From assembly GCA_031285415.1 (NCBI GenBank), contig JAITWF010000110.1:1-10104 (forward strand): DNA of 10,104 bases, given 5' to 3'. Numbering within the stretch: position 1 is the first letter of the stretch; every line of letters begins with the position of its first letter. A program made the translations under genes and the position numbers. Under the pieces are notes generated by a model. The model was given only the letters and a program-made list of their open reading frames with translations. It made no database searches and had not been told where the DNA came from. Shown in pieces: positions 1 through 6,524 of the stretch. The DNA is from Deferribacteraceae bacterium. GTDB taxonomy: Bacteria > Chrysiogenota > Deferribacteres > Deferribacterales > JAISNW01.

Positions 1-1
1 C

Positions 2-670
2 CATCTGCACCCAGTCTGCCGCAGTCGCAGCGTGTGGGAGATAAACTATCAAGATGTAGCGGCGATCGGCGAGCTTTTCACCACTGGCAATGTAAACCAC
101 TCTAGAGTAATCTCCTTAGCTGGCGTAGGGGTGAACGCTCCAACGCTAATGAGGGTGCCAGTAGGGGGGAACGTATTCGATCTCACCGTCGGCAGGATTA
201 AACATGACGATAACTACCGCCTTATAAGCGGATCCGCTCTATACGGCACAAATATCGACGATGATAATAAATGGATGAGCCGCAGGCACCTACAGATAAC
301 GTGTATCCCTGAGGGGCGTGAGAGCAAGCTATTCTCGTGGCTTACGACAGGATTTGATCTATTTAGCGTAAAGCGTATCTTTATGTCGCATATAACGAAA
401 CCGAAGGTGTACCACTTTGATACCTCTATGCGAGGCTCGCCACGCTCGATGGTACCAGTCGGCAGCTACGAGAGCATTATGCCGCTAGATATTATAATGA
501 CGCCGTTTTTGAAGTATCTTATCGTAAAAGATACTGAGATGGCAGAGAAGTTGGGGGCGTTGGAGCTTCTAGAGGAAGATCTTAGCCTTGCCACATACGT
601 TAGCCCATCAAAGGCTGATTTTGCGCCGATATTACGAGATACTCTCGATAGCATACGTAAGGAGATATAG
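2..670 (+). CDS. nqrA: Na+-translocating NADH:quinone reductase subunit A, C-terminal half (5' end outside window)
   Basis: This is the carboxy-terminal half (222 residues) of NqrA, the large peripheral subunit on the cytoplasmic side of the Na+-NQR complex. The frame is already open at base 2, reading HLHPV and then VWEINYQDVAAIGELFTTG, which matches the family signature around the end of the middle domain; a start at GTG 32 would be artificial. A family member is about 445 residues, so roughly half is missing to the left. The C-terminus keeps the family pattern LGALELLEEDLSLATYV followed by PILRDTL. The gene ends at TAG 668-670, four bases before nqrB, and carries the ribosome site of nqrB in its last codons. 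Family assignment is by remembered motifs and by the intact nqrB-F order that follows. Confidence 0.97.
   Translation, partial: HLHPVCRSRSVWEINYQDVAAIGELFTTGNVNHSRVISLAGVGVNAPTLMRVPVGGNVFDLTVGRIKHDDNYRLISGSALYGTNIDDDNKWMSRRHLQITCIPEGRESKLFSWLTTGFDLFSVKRIFMSHITKPKVYHFDTSMRGSPRSMVPVGSYESIMPLDIIMTPFLKYLIVKDTEMAEKLGALELLEEDLSLATYVSPSKADFAPILRDTLDSIRKEI
659..664 (+). promoter_or_regulatory. ribosome binding site that fixes the nqrB start
   Basis: AAGGAG lies inside the last codons of nqrA, 10 bases before ATG 675. It favours 675 over the upstream in-frame ATG at 588, whose extra 29 residues overlap nqrA and do not resemble an NqrB amino terminus. Confidence 0.75.
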
Positions 671-674
671 CTAC

Positions 675-1895
675 ATGCCCTTTAGAAAGTTTTTAGAAAA
701 GCAGGAGAAACATTTTAATAAAGGCGGAAAGCTAGAGAAGTTTGCCCCATTCTACGAGATGGTCGGCACCTTCTTCTATCAGACATCCGCTGTCTCTACG
801 GGCAAGACCGCCATGCGAGACGCACTCGATCTGAAAAGGATTATGATCACGGTCGTGCTGGCACTGCTGCCGTGCATTATCATGATGTTTTATAACACAG
901 GCTATCAGGCAAACGTCGCAATAGCGAAGTTGCAGGCAGCTGGAGCGGCTGTGCCGTTCACATGGCGAGAGGATCTGTTACTTGCAATAGGTATCGGATT
1001 CAGCCCTGAAAGCCTTTTCGCTAATATGATACACGGTTTTCTCTATTTTATCCCAATATACGTTACTGTAGTGGTGATCGGGGGCGCATGGGAGCTGTTA
1101 TTTGCAACGATTCGCAAGCATGAGATAAATGAGAGCTTCCTCGTGACTAGCCTGCTATTCCCGATGGTGCTACCGCCTACGATCCCGATCTGGCAGGCGG
1201 CTATGGCGATAAGCTTCGGTATAGTCTTTGGCAAGGAGATTTTCGGTGGCACTGGCAAAAATATTGTCAATCCTGCCCTCTTTAGCCGTGCCTTTCTATT
1301 CTTTGCATACCCTACATCAATGTCTGGCGATACGATCTGGTATCCGATCAGCTCCCTTGTGGTAGACGGCGTCTCTGGAGCGACTCCACTTGCCGCTGCA
1401 AAGACCACTGGCGTTATCAATATCAGCTGGTGGGACGCATTCATTGGTATCGTTCCAGGTAGTATGGGGGAAACCTCTGTTATCGCATGTCTGATCGGCG
1501 CTGTAATACTGGTGTGGACGAAGATCGGTTCACTTAGAATCATGCTCTCTGGCATTGCAGGGTTAGCATTTACAGTTCTCTTATTTAACGTATTGGGTGG
1601 AGATACAAATCCGTTCTGGAGTGTAGGCGTTCATTGGCATTTGGTGCTTGGCGGATTTATCTTTGGTATAGTCTTTATGGCGACCGACCCTGTGAGTGCC
1701 TCTGTGACGAAGTGGGGGAAGGTGATCCACGGATTTATGATCGGCATGCTGACGGCTCTTGTGCGGCTAGTAAACCCTGGATATCCAGAGGGCGTTATGC
1801 TTTCGATACTATTTTGCAATGTCACTATCCCTGCGATAGACTACTACTTTATAAAACGCAATATCAAGCGTCGTGAGGTGCGTTGTGCAAGCTGA
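675..1895 (+). CDS. nqrB: Na+-translocating NADH:quinone reductase subunit B
   Basis: This is the large membrane subunit of Na+-NQR, 406 residues here. It carries a covalent FMN, the riboflavin cofactor and, in the known structures, much of the sodium path. The amino terminus MPFRKFLEKQEKHF and the GKTAMRDALDLKRIM stretch are typical. Many hydrophobic helices follow, including those at about residues 54-75, 120-145 and 280-390. The flavin-attachment motif SGAT is at residues 234-237, so T237 is the expected phosphodiester-linked threonine (T236 in Vibrio numbering, from memory). The start at ATG 675 has an AAGGAG site 10 bases upstream and lies four bases after the nqrA stop. The 3' end overlaps the start of nqrC, which suggests coupled translation. 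Length and motifs are normal and nothing appears broken. Confidence 0.98.
   Translation: MPFRKFLEKQEKHFNKGGKLEKFAPFYEMVGTFFYQTSAVSTGKTAMRDALDLKRIMITVVLALLPCIIMMFYNTGYQANVAIAKLQAAGAAVPFTWREDLLLAIGIGFSPESLFANMIHGFLYFIPIYVTVVVIGGAWELLFATIRKHEINESFLVTSLLFPMVLPPTIPIWQAAMAISFGIVFGKEIFGGTGKNIVNPALFSRAFLFFAYPTSMSGDTIWYPISSLVVDGVSGATPLAAAKTTGVINISWWDAFIGIVPGSMGETSVIACLIGAVILVWTKIGSLRIMLSGIAGLAFTVLLFNVLGGDTNPFWSVGVHWHLVLGGFIFGIVFMATDPVSASVTKWGKVIHGFMIGMLTALVRLVNPGYPEGVMLSILFCNVTIPAIDYYFIKRNIKRREVRCAS
1875..1880 (+). promoter_or_regulatory. ribosome binding site that favours the GTG 1885 start of nqrC
   Basis: GAGGTG ends four bases before GTG 1885. The other in-frame start, GTG 1873, overlaps this site itself and has no purine-rich sequence at the right distance. 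Confidence 0.5.
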
Positions 1896-2649
1896 ACAGA
1901 GAAGAGCTTTTCTAGTCGGTATCGCTGTCGCACTCGTTTGCTCTATATTGGTATCGCTATCGGTGGTGATCTTGCGCCCAATTCAGGCTGTCAGCCGTGA
2001 GCGATCTCGTATAGAGACGATAATTGCGGCGGCAGGATTTACAGGCTACTCCGATGATATATTCGAGCAGTTTGTACCACTTATAGTTAATCTTGAGACG
2101 GGTGAATATAGAAAGGAATCAGATCCAGAGCGGTGGTACGCCGAATTTCCAGAGATGATCAGAGACCCCGAGAGGTGTACTATCATCCCGAAAGGGTATG
2201 ATATTGCGGCGATCAAGATGATGCCAAAAGAGATGATGGTCTATGTGCTTTATAATAACGATAAGCCGTCGATAGCGATCCTTCCAATGTACGGCTCTGG
2301 ATTGTGGTCGGTTATGCACTCGTATCTAGCGGTGGATCTTGCAAGCTTTACTGTGGCAGGGATTCGCTTCTCTGAACATGGTGAGACGCCAGGGCTAGGT
2401 GGCGAGATCGACAATATTCGCTGGCAGACAAACTGGCAGGGGAAGAAGATCTACGATTATCAAGATAAACCACGATTCTTCTTTAGTAAAAGCCCGATAC
2501 GCCCCGATTCGGAGGATGCACAGCACACTGTAGACGCTATATCAGGGGCAACTCTAACGACAGATGGTGTCAAAAACACCCTATACTTCTGGCTTAGCGA
2601 TATGGGGTACAGAAACTTTCTAACTAAGATGAACGAGGAAGCGCAATGA
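1885..2649 (+). CDS. nqrC: Na+-translocating NADH:quinone reductase subunit C
   Basis: NqrC is a single-helix membrane protein whose periplasmic domain carries a covalent FMN that passes electrons within Na+-NQR. With GTG 1885 as start it has 254 residues. A short charged head is followed by a membrane helix at about residues 9-29, then a soluble FMN-binding domain. The motif SGATLT near the C-terminus puts the flavin-linked threonine at T223, close to T225 of the Vibrio protein (from memory). FMN is added by the flavin transferase ApbE, which is not in this window. An alternative start at GTG 1873 adds four residues. The gene overlaps the end of nqrB by 11 bases, and its stop TGA is shared with the nqrD start (ATGA). 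The family call is firm; the exact start is uncertain by four codons. Confidence 0.96.
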   Translation: MQAEQRRAFLVGIAVALVCSILVSLSVVILRPIQAVSRERSRIETIIAAAGFTGYSDDIFEQFVPLIVNLETGEYRKESDPERWYAEFPEMIRDPERCTIIPKGYDIAAIKMMPKEMMVYVLYNNDKPSIAILPMYGSGLWSVMHSYLAVDLASFTVAGIRFSEHGETPGLGGEIDNIRWQTNWQGKKIYDYQDKPRFFFSKSPIRPDSEDAQHTVDAISGATLTTDGVKNTLYFWLSDMGYRNFLTKMNEEAQ

Positions 2650-3272
2650 GCAAAAAGATAGATAATAGGCAGATCTTCCTTGATCCTATAATAAAAAACA
2701 ACCCGATCGCCGTGCAGATACTCGGTATCTGCTCTGTGCTTGCCGTCACCTCGCAGCTGAAAACATCAATAGTGATGGGGCTTGCGGTGATTTTTGTTGT
2801 CTCCCTATCAAACCTATTTGTAAGCCTGATACGGAACTATATCCCCTCAAGCATTCGTATAATAGTGGAGATGACGATCATCGCCTCCCTCGTTATCGTT
2901 GCAGATCAGCTTATACAGGCATTCTTCTTCTCTGTCAGTAAACAGCTATCGGTATTTGTGGGGCTCATCATCACAAACTGTATCGTTATGGGCAGGGCGG
3001 AGGCGTTCGCTATCAAAAATAGTCCGTACCAGAGCTTTCTCGATGGCGCAGGAAATGCTATCGGATACGCTCTGATCTTAGTGATTATGGGTGCATTCAG
3101 AGAGCTTTTCGGCGCAGGGAAGCTTTTAGGGTATACGGTATTCACGACGGTGCAGGATGGTGGCTGGTATGTGCCGAATGGGCTACTGCTGCTGGCTCCA
3201 AGTGGATTCTTCTTGATAGGGGTGATTATCTGGATTATTCAGTCTCGAATTGTGGCTAAGGGGAAGGCGTGA
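2646..3272 (+). CDS. nqrD: Na+-translocating NADH:quinone reductase subunit D
   Basis: NqrD is one of two homologous six-helix membrane subunits (with NqrE) that together hold an intramembrane iron-sulfur centre in the Na+-NQR core. The 208-residue length is normal. The two cysteines expected for the cluster are present at C29 (in QILGICSVLAV) and C112 (in TNCIVMGRAEAFA). These are the same positions as in Vibrio, from memory, which supports the ATG 2646 start. A GAGGA site lies at 2635-2639, and the start overlaps the nqrC stop as ATGA. The family signature YGLFL is replaced here by PYQSFLDGAGNAIGYALIL, within normal variation. The stop TGA at 3270-3272 shares its last base with the start of nqrE. 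Confidence 0.97.
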   Translation: MSKKIDNRQIFLDPIIKNNPIAVQILGICSVLAVTSQLKTSIVMGLAVIFVVSLSNLFVSLIRNYIPSSIRIIVEMTIIASLVIVADQLIQAFFFSVSKQLSVFVGLIITNCIVMGRAEAFAIKNSPYQSFLDGAGNAIGYALILVIMGAFRELFGAGKLLGYTVFTTVQDGGWYVPNGLLLLAPSGFFLIGVIIWIIQSRIVAKGKA

Positions 3273-3880
3273 TGGAAGCACATCTTAGTATATTAATAAA
3301 ATCTATATTCGTTGAAAATATGGCTCTTGCCTTCTTTTTAGGTATGTGTACATTCCTAGCGGTATCAAACAAGGTCGAGACGGCGGTGGGGCTTGGAATT
3401 GCCGTTATATTCGTGCAATCTGTCACGGTGCCACTTAATAACATTATATTTAATACCTTTATAAAGGCTGGTTCGCTCGATAAATTTGGGCTAGCAGGGG
3501 TGGATATCTCCTTCCTAGGTTTGATTACCTATATCGGCGTTGTAGCGGCTACTGTACAGCTTCTAGAGATGTTTCTGGATAAATTTGTGCCATCGCTATA
3601 CAACTCGTTAGGGATCTTTTTACCTTTAATTACAGTGAACTGCGCCATACTTGGCGGTACGCTCTTTATGGTGCAGAGGGATTATAGCTTCACCGAAAGC
3701 GTGGTATATGGCTTCGGCTCTGGATTTGGTTGGGCTCTTGCGCTTGTATGCCTTGCAGGGCTTCGTGAGAAGATGAAGTACTCTGACGTGCCAAAGGGTT
3801 TACAGGGGCATGGGATCACCTTTATTGCGGCAGGTATTATGGCTATGGCGTTTATGGTATTTTCGGGGATTAAACTATGA
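3272..3880 (+). CDS. nqrE: Na+-translocating NADH:quinone reductase subunit E
   Basis: NqrE is the partner of NqrD in the membrane core of Na+-NQR. The protein has 202 residues, reads MEAHLSILIKSIFVENMAL and has about six membrane helices. The cluster cysteines are C26 (GMCTFLAV) and C124 (TVNCAILGG); the strongly conserved QRDYSFTESVVYGFGSG and LREKMKYSDVPKGL segments are also present. ATG 3272 was chosen over GTG 3269 because it places the first cysteine at 26, as in known family members, and because it overlaps the nqrD stop as TGATG. The purine-rich AAGGGGAAGG just upstream can serve as ribosome site. C124 is four positions later than I recall for Vibrio, matching a short insertion near residue 70. 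The gene overlaps nqrF by four bases. Confidence 0.97.
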   Translation: MEAHLSILIKSIFVENMALAFFLGMCTFLAVSNKVETAVGLGIAVIFVQSVTVPLNNIIFNTFIKAGSLDKFGLAGVDISFLGLITYIGVVAATVQLLEMFLDKFVPSLYNSLGIFLPLITVNCAILGGTLFMVQRDYSFTESVVYGFGSGFGWALALVCLAGLREKMKYSDVPKGLQGHGITFIAAGIMAMAFMVFSGIKL

Positions 3881-5103
3881 TTCAGATCGCAACAGGTGTT
3901 GCATTTTTTACACTAGTAATATTTATACTGATAGCGATAATACAGCTTGCAATGCACTTTTGGGTGCCATCGGGCGACGTTAAGATCGTTATAAACGGCG
4001 ATGAATCTGCGGCTCTATCGGTGCCAGCAGGGGGCAAACTCCTCTCTGCGCTTGCAGGGGAGGGGATCTTTGTATCGTCGGCGTGCGGTGGCGGTGGCAC
4101 CTGCGGACAGTGTCAGGTGATTGTAAAGCACGGCGGCGGCGATATCCTACCTACAGAGGGGGTAATATCAGCTAAAGATAAGCTTATAGGCGCACGTCTC
4201 GCCTGTCAGGTGCCTGTAAAGCAGGACATGGCGATCGAGCTATCTGCCGAGGTATTCTCCGCAAAGCAGTGGGAGTGTACCGTTGTATCGAATAACAGCG
4301 TTGCTACATTCATAAAGGAGATCGTCTTTCAACTGCCAGAGGGGGAGGAGCTTGATTTTAAGGCTGGTGGCTACATTCAGATCACTCGCCCAGCTGGATT
4401 AACCGTTAAATATAGCGATTTTGATATAGAACCTGAGTATAGAGATGATTGGACACGTTTTGGCTTCTTTGATCTAGTATCAGAGAGTGAAGAGGCTGTA
4501 ATCCGTGCGTACTCTATGGCAAACTACCCAGGCGAGAAGGGGTTGATTAAGCTTAATATCCGTATCGCTACGCCACCACCTCGCACACAGGGGCTGCCCC
4601 CTGGCGTTGGTTCTAGCTGGATATATAGCTTAAAACCTGGCGACAAAGCGATGATAGCTGGCGCATTTGGGCATTTCTATGCACAGGATACCGAGGCAGA
4701 GATGATCTTCATCGGCGGCGGCGCAGGTATGGCACCACTTCGCTCGATAATAATGGACGAGCTGAAATCGAAGAATACAAAGCGCAAGATCACCTTCTGG
4801 TACGGCGCACGAAGCTTGAAGGAGCTATTCTATAAAGAGGATTTCGACGCACTTGCGGCGGAGTTTCCAAACTTTAACTGGTATGTGGCGTTGTCAGACG
4901 CACTGCCAGAGGATAACTGGTGCGGACATACAGGGTTTATCCATAACGTATGCCTGAACGAGTATCTAAAGGATCATGAGGCACCAGAGGATTGCGAATA
5001 TTACCTGTGCGGCCCTCCGATGATGTTATCTGCTGTGCGCAGAATGCTCGACGAGCAGGGCGTGCCAGCCGAGAACGTGTTCTTGGATGATTTTGGTGGA
5101 TAA
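3877..5103 (+). CDS. nqrF: Na+-translocating NADH:quinone reductase subunit F (NADH, FAD and 2Fe-2S subunit)
   Basis: NqrF is the electron entry subunit: it takes hydride from NADH onto FAD and passes electrons to a 2Fe-2S centre. The 408-residue length equals that of characterised members. Domains in order are an N-terminal membrane helix (about 3-27); a plant-type ferredoxin domain with ligands C70, C76, C79 and C110; an FAD domain with RAYSMANY at 210-217; and an NADH domain with GGGAGM at 280-285 and LCGPP at 377-381. It ends in DDFGG, as usual. The start ATG 3877 overlaps the nqrE stop as ATGA, with GGGGA just upstream. This is the last canonical gene of the operon. No terminator is evident after TAA 5101-5103; a palindromic element follows instead. 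Confidence 0.98.
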   Translation: MIQIATGVAFFTLVIFILIAIIQLAMHFWVPSGDVKIVINGDESAALSVPAGGKLLSALAGEGIFVSSACGGGGTCGQCQVIVKHGGGDILPTEGVISAKDKLIGARLACQVPVKQDMAIELSAEVFSAKQWECTVVSNNSVATFIKEIVFQLPEGEELDFKAGGYIQITRPAGLTVKYSDFDIEPEYRDDWTRFGFFDLVSESEEAVIRAYSMANYPGEKGLIKLNIRIATPPPRTQGLPPGVGSSWIYSLKPGDKAMIAGAFGHFYAQDTEAEMIFIGGGAGMAPLRSIIMDELKSKNTKRKITFWYGARSLKELFYKEDFDALAAEFPNFNWYVALSDALPEDNWCGHTGFIHNVCLNEYLKDHEAPEDCEYYLCGPPMMLSAVRRMLDEQGVPAENVFLDDFGG

Positions 5104-5121
5104 TCCGCATTGCCGTTACGT

Positions 5122-5226
5122 AGGGGCGGGGTTTACTCCGCAGACTTGAGGCTCTCGCCTCAATGCTCGTGTGGCTTCTGGCAAGGTTACGCTTTCGCTA
5201 CCTTGCACAGAATACATGCCCGCCCA
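5122..5226 (+). repeat. nested palindromic element 1, between nqrF and the nqrM-like segment
   Basis: This G+C-rich stretch fills most of the 138-base gap. GGGCGGG (5124-5130) can close with CCCGCCC (5219-5225) around two strong hairpins. The first is TTGAGGC / GCCTCAA (5146-5163, loop TCTC). The second is a 12-pair stem, 5176-5187 against 5200-5212, with one bulged A. An alternative hairpin, GCGGGG TTTA CTCCGC (5126-5141, one G-U pair), competes with the outer stem. Both arms have GGGCGGG, then a T-rich spacer, then a hairpin, though the hairpin sequences differ, so it is built like an inverted repeat of hairpins. No run of T follows, so it is not a standard terminator. Identity as a dispersed repeat is inferred from structure only. 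Confidence 0.6.
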
Positions 5227-5231
5227 TAAGA

Positions 5232-5238
5232 GAGGGGA
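5232..5238 (+). promoter_or_regulatory. ribosome binding site for the TTG start at 5242
   Basis: GAGGGGA sits just downstream of palindromic element 1 and three bases before TTG 5242. No ATG or GTG in the same frame offers a better start before the membrane helix, so this site decides the unusual TTG start. The spacing is slightly short. Confidence 0.5.
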
Positions 5239-5241
5239 AGT

Positions 5242-5370
5242 TTGAAACTAATATTAATTACATTCTTTATATTCTTATTCTTCGGTGCCGCTCTATATTT
5301 TGCCAGTCGTAAGGGGCATAAATGCTCCTGTGGCGGAGGAGGGGGAAGTTGTCAGAAAAGATGTGCTACA
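5242..5370 (+). other. nqrM: NqrM-like segment (probable nqrM remnant or 5' part)
   Basis: This marks the part of the fused frame before the palindromic element: about 43 residues with one membrane helix and four cysteines in a glycine-rich loop. Known NqrM proteins are, from memory, about 70-80 residues with one helix and a four-cysteine motif including SCGG, which CSCGGGGG resembles. If it is NqrM, it is short and its stop codon has been lost or replaced at the element's left edge. The position right after nqrF supports the call. It may still be functional as the N-terminal part of a longer protein. Confidence 0.6.
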
Positions 5371-6516
5371 TCCGTCACTGCGGCCTCCAAGCCGCAGTCC
5401 AGATCTGTTAATTCTGGATTGCGGAGCAAGTCCGCAATGACGCTTCTACTAATCTTGTCTGTTTCTCTCTTTGCATGTGGCACACCAGATGATGAAGAGC
5501 CAACGAATAGCCGTAGCAACCTCGGCTGGGTAACTTCGCAGATTGATCCAGCGTTTAAGGTGAATGGGATCGCCTGCAACGATAACACTATTATCGCCGT
5601 CTCCAATGGGGGGCGAGTGGCGATCTCGACCAATCGTGGCTCAAACTGGCGTGCTGTTGCTACTAATAGTAGCAGGAATTTAAACGATATAGCTCGATGT
5701 GGCAGTCACTTTATGGCGGTTGGCGACGATCAAACGATCTTATGGTCGATCGACAATGGGTCGAGATGGACGCCAGTCCCTCAGAATCACGAAATTAATG
5801 GTATACAGTACGTAATTCAAGGGGTAAACTTTCAATCGATAGCTTGCAACGGCAGCAAATTTGTAACGGCAGGGCAGACGACGCTTCCTGATAATAATAC
5901 GAACTATGATAATATAACCGCAGTCTCTGAAACGAACGGAGCCTCATGGCGCACATATGAGATTAAGAATATATTAGGTAGCTCGTCGCTTGCCATACCA
6001 TATCTCTTCTACGGCGATGGCTACTTTTATCTAGCGACAGATGAAGATAGTATGGGGTATTCGACAGATGGTATGTCGTGGGATACTCCTAGCCGAACAG
6101 GGAATAGGATCTTTAACCCCACAGGGCTAACCTCTGGCGGTATAGATGACAACGGCACGACACGCACAATACGCATGATGAGCCAGAACGCCAGATTTGA
6201 TAATAATACGATCACCCTTGATGACGATTTCGACGAGGGGCGACTCTTTGTATCGTACGACGATATAGAGGAGTGGGGCGAGGAGTTTTTGCCGACCCCT
6301 GGCGGAGTTTACGGCGTGGCGTTCGGTAGAGATAAATTCATTGCCGTTTCACAGGATAAAGTTTATAGTGCCGATAATTTTACCGATAATATCACCCATT
6401 GGGTAGAGGATAATGCCCCACGATTGGGGGATAGCCGTATCACTACCGTGACATCATGCTCGGATACCTTCTGGGTTGGCACGGATCGGGGGCAGATTTT
6501 TAGTGCGCGGTACTAA
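5242..6516 (+). CDS. fused reading frame: NqrM-like Cys-rich membrane segment joined to a beta-propeller lipoprotein
   Basis: The 424-codon frame starts at TTG and joins two unlike parts. Residues 1-41 are a membrane helix (about 4-20), a basic turn SRKGHK and the cysteine cluster CSCGGGGGSCQKRC (C28, C30, C37, C41). This resembles NqrM (DUF539), the small Na+-NQR maturation factor implicated in iron delivery, which often follows nqrF. Residues 44-67 are encoded by a 70-base palindromic element. Residues 66-79 look like a complete lipoprotein signal ending in the lipobox LFAC (C79), and the rest is a secreted repeat domain. The chain could be made as one polypeptide with two hydrophobic segments, or as two products, with the second starting at ATG 5437. 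I favour the second for function, since the lipobox would otherwise be buried. NqrM identity rests on pattern and location, not alignment. Confidence 0.6.
   Translation: MKLILITFFIFLFFGAALYFASRKGHKCSCGGGGGSCQKRCATSVTAASKPQSRSVNSGLRSKSAMTLLLILSVSLFACGTPDDEEPTNSRSNLGWVTSQIDPAFKVNGIACNDNTIIAVSNGGRVAISTNRGSNWRAVATNSSRNLNDIARCGSHFMAVGDDQTILWSIDNGSRWTPVPQNHEINGIQYVIQGVNFQSIACNGSKFVTAGQTTLPDNNTNYDNITAVSETNGASWRTYEIKNILGSSSLAIPYLFYGDGYFYLATDEDSMGYSTDGMSWDTPSRTGNRIFNPTGLTSGGIDDNGTTRTIRMMSQNARFDNNTITLDDDFDEGRLFVSYDDIEEWGEEFLPTPGGVYGVAFGRDKFIAVSQDKVYSADNFTDNITHWVEDNAPRLGDSRITTVTSCSDTFWVGTDRGQIFSARY
5373..5442 (+). repeat. nested palindromic element 2, inside a reading frame
   Basis: This 70-base element consists of two similar inverted arms, 5373-5403 and 5413-5442, around a nine-base spacer. 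Each arm is itself a hairpin: TGCGGC / GCCGCA (5379-5396) on the left and TTGCGGA / TCCGCAA (5419-5437) on the right. CGTCA (5373-5377) and TGACG (5438-5442) close the base, and TCCAGA / TCTGGA (5398-5403 with 5413-5418) forms a middle hairpin. The single strand could therefore fold into a four-way cloverleaf, or into one long stem. It is translated in the only forward frame without a stop; the other two contain TAA (5409) and TGA (5438). It resembles in design the palindromic elements known within Rickettsia genes (RPE), but I do not claim homology. Confidence 0.8.
5423..5426 (+). promoter_or_regulatory. possible ribosome binding site inside palindromic element 2
   Basis: GGAG lies 10 bases before ATG 5437. 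Three of its bases fall in the stem TTGCGGA / TCCGCAA and the fourth is in the loop; the first base of the ATG is the last paired base of the stem. Initiation here would thus be partly hidden unless the hairpin is opened, for example by ribosomes arriving from TTG 5242. Whether it is used is inference. Confidence 0.4.
5437..6516 (+). CDS. beta-propeller lipoprotein with Asp-box repeats (internal start within the fused frame)
   Basis: Read from ATG 5437, the product has 359 residues. It begins MTLLLILSVSLFACG, a short lipoprotein signal with lipobox LFAC, so C14 would be lipidated and the protein anchored facing the periplasm or outside. The mature part repeats a blade pattern of the form 'I.C....F.AVG..G.I..S': examples are SIACNGSKFVTAG, DIARCGSHFMAVG and GVAFGRDKFIAVS. 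Asp-box turns STNRGSNW, SIDNGSRW, SETNGASW and STDGMSW follow some of them. That fits a six- or seven-bladed BNR / Ycf48-like propeller; substrate or partner is unknown. The signal has only one or no basic residues before its hydrophobic core from this start, while RSKSA lies just upstream, so the native start may have been altered by the repeat. The stop is TAA 6514-6516. Confidence 0.7.
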   Translation: MTLLLILSVSLFACGTPDDEEPTNSRSNLGWVTSQIDPAFKVNGIACNDNTIIAVSNGGRVAISTNRGSNWRAVATNSSRNLNDIARCGSHFMAVGDDQTILWSIDNGSRWTPVPQNHEINGIQYVIQGVNFQSIACNGSKFVTAGQTTLPDNNTNYDNITAVSETNGASWRTYEIKNILGSSSLAIPYLFYGDGYFYLATDEDSMGYSTDGMSWDTPSRTGNRIFNPTGLTSGGIDDNGTTRTIRMMSQNARFDNNTITLDDDFDEGRLFVSYDDIEEWGEEFLPTPGGVYGVAFGRDKFIAVSQDKVYSADNFTDNITHWVEDNAPRLGDSRITTVTSCSDTFWVGTDRGQIFSARY

Positions 6517-6524
6517 AAGTTGCG

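Noticed and set aside
588..674. N-terminal extension of NqrB from the in-frame ATG at 588
   Set aside because: It overlaps nqrA by 83 bases and its residues do not resemble NqrB. ATG 675 has AAGGAG 10 bases upstream and gives the normal family start.
1043..1555. Minus-strand open frame of 170 codons opposite nqrB
   Set aside because: It lies wholly inside nqrB, has no recognisable motif or good ribosome site, and its sequence is what an antisense shadow of a membrane protein gives.
5373..5442. A tRNA gene, suggested by the 70-base cloverleaf-like fold
   Set aside because: Conserved tRNA features are absent: no GGTTCGAATCC-like T arm, no D-arm consensus, and stems of the wrong lengths; the arms are simple inverted copies.
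5352..5633. Minus-strand frame of 93 codons across palindromic element 2
   Set aside because: It is open partly because the palindrome reads similarly on both strands; it has no ribosome site or recognisable domain.
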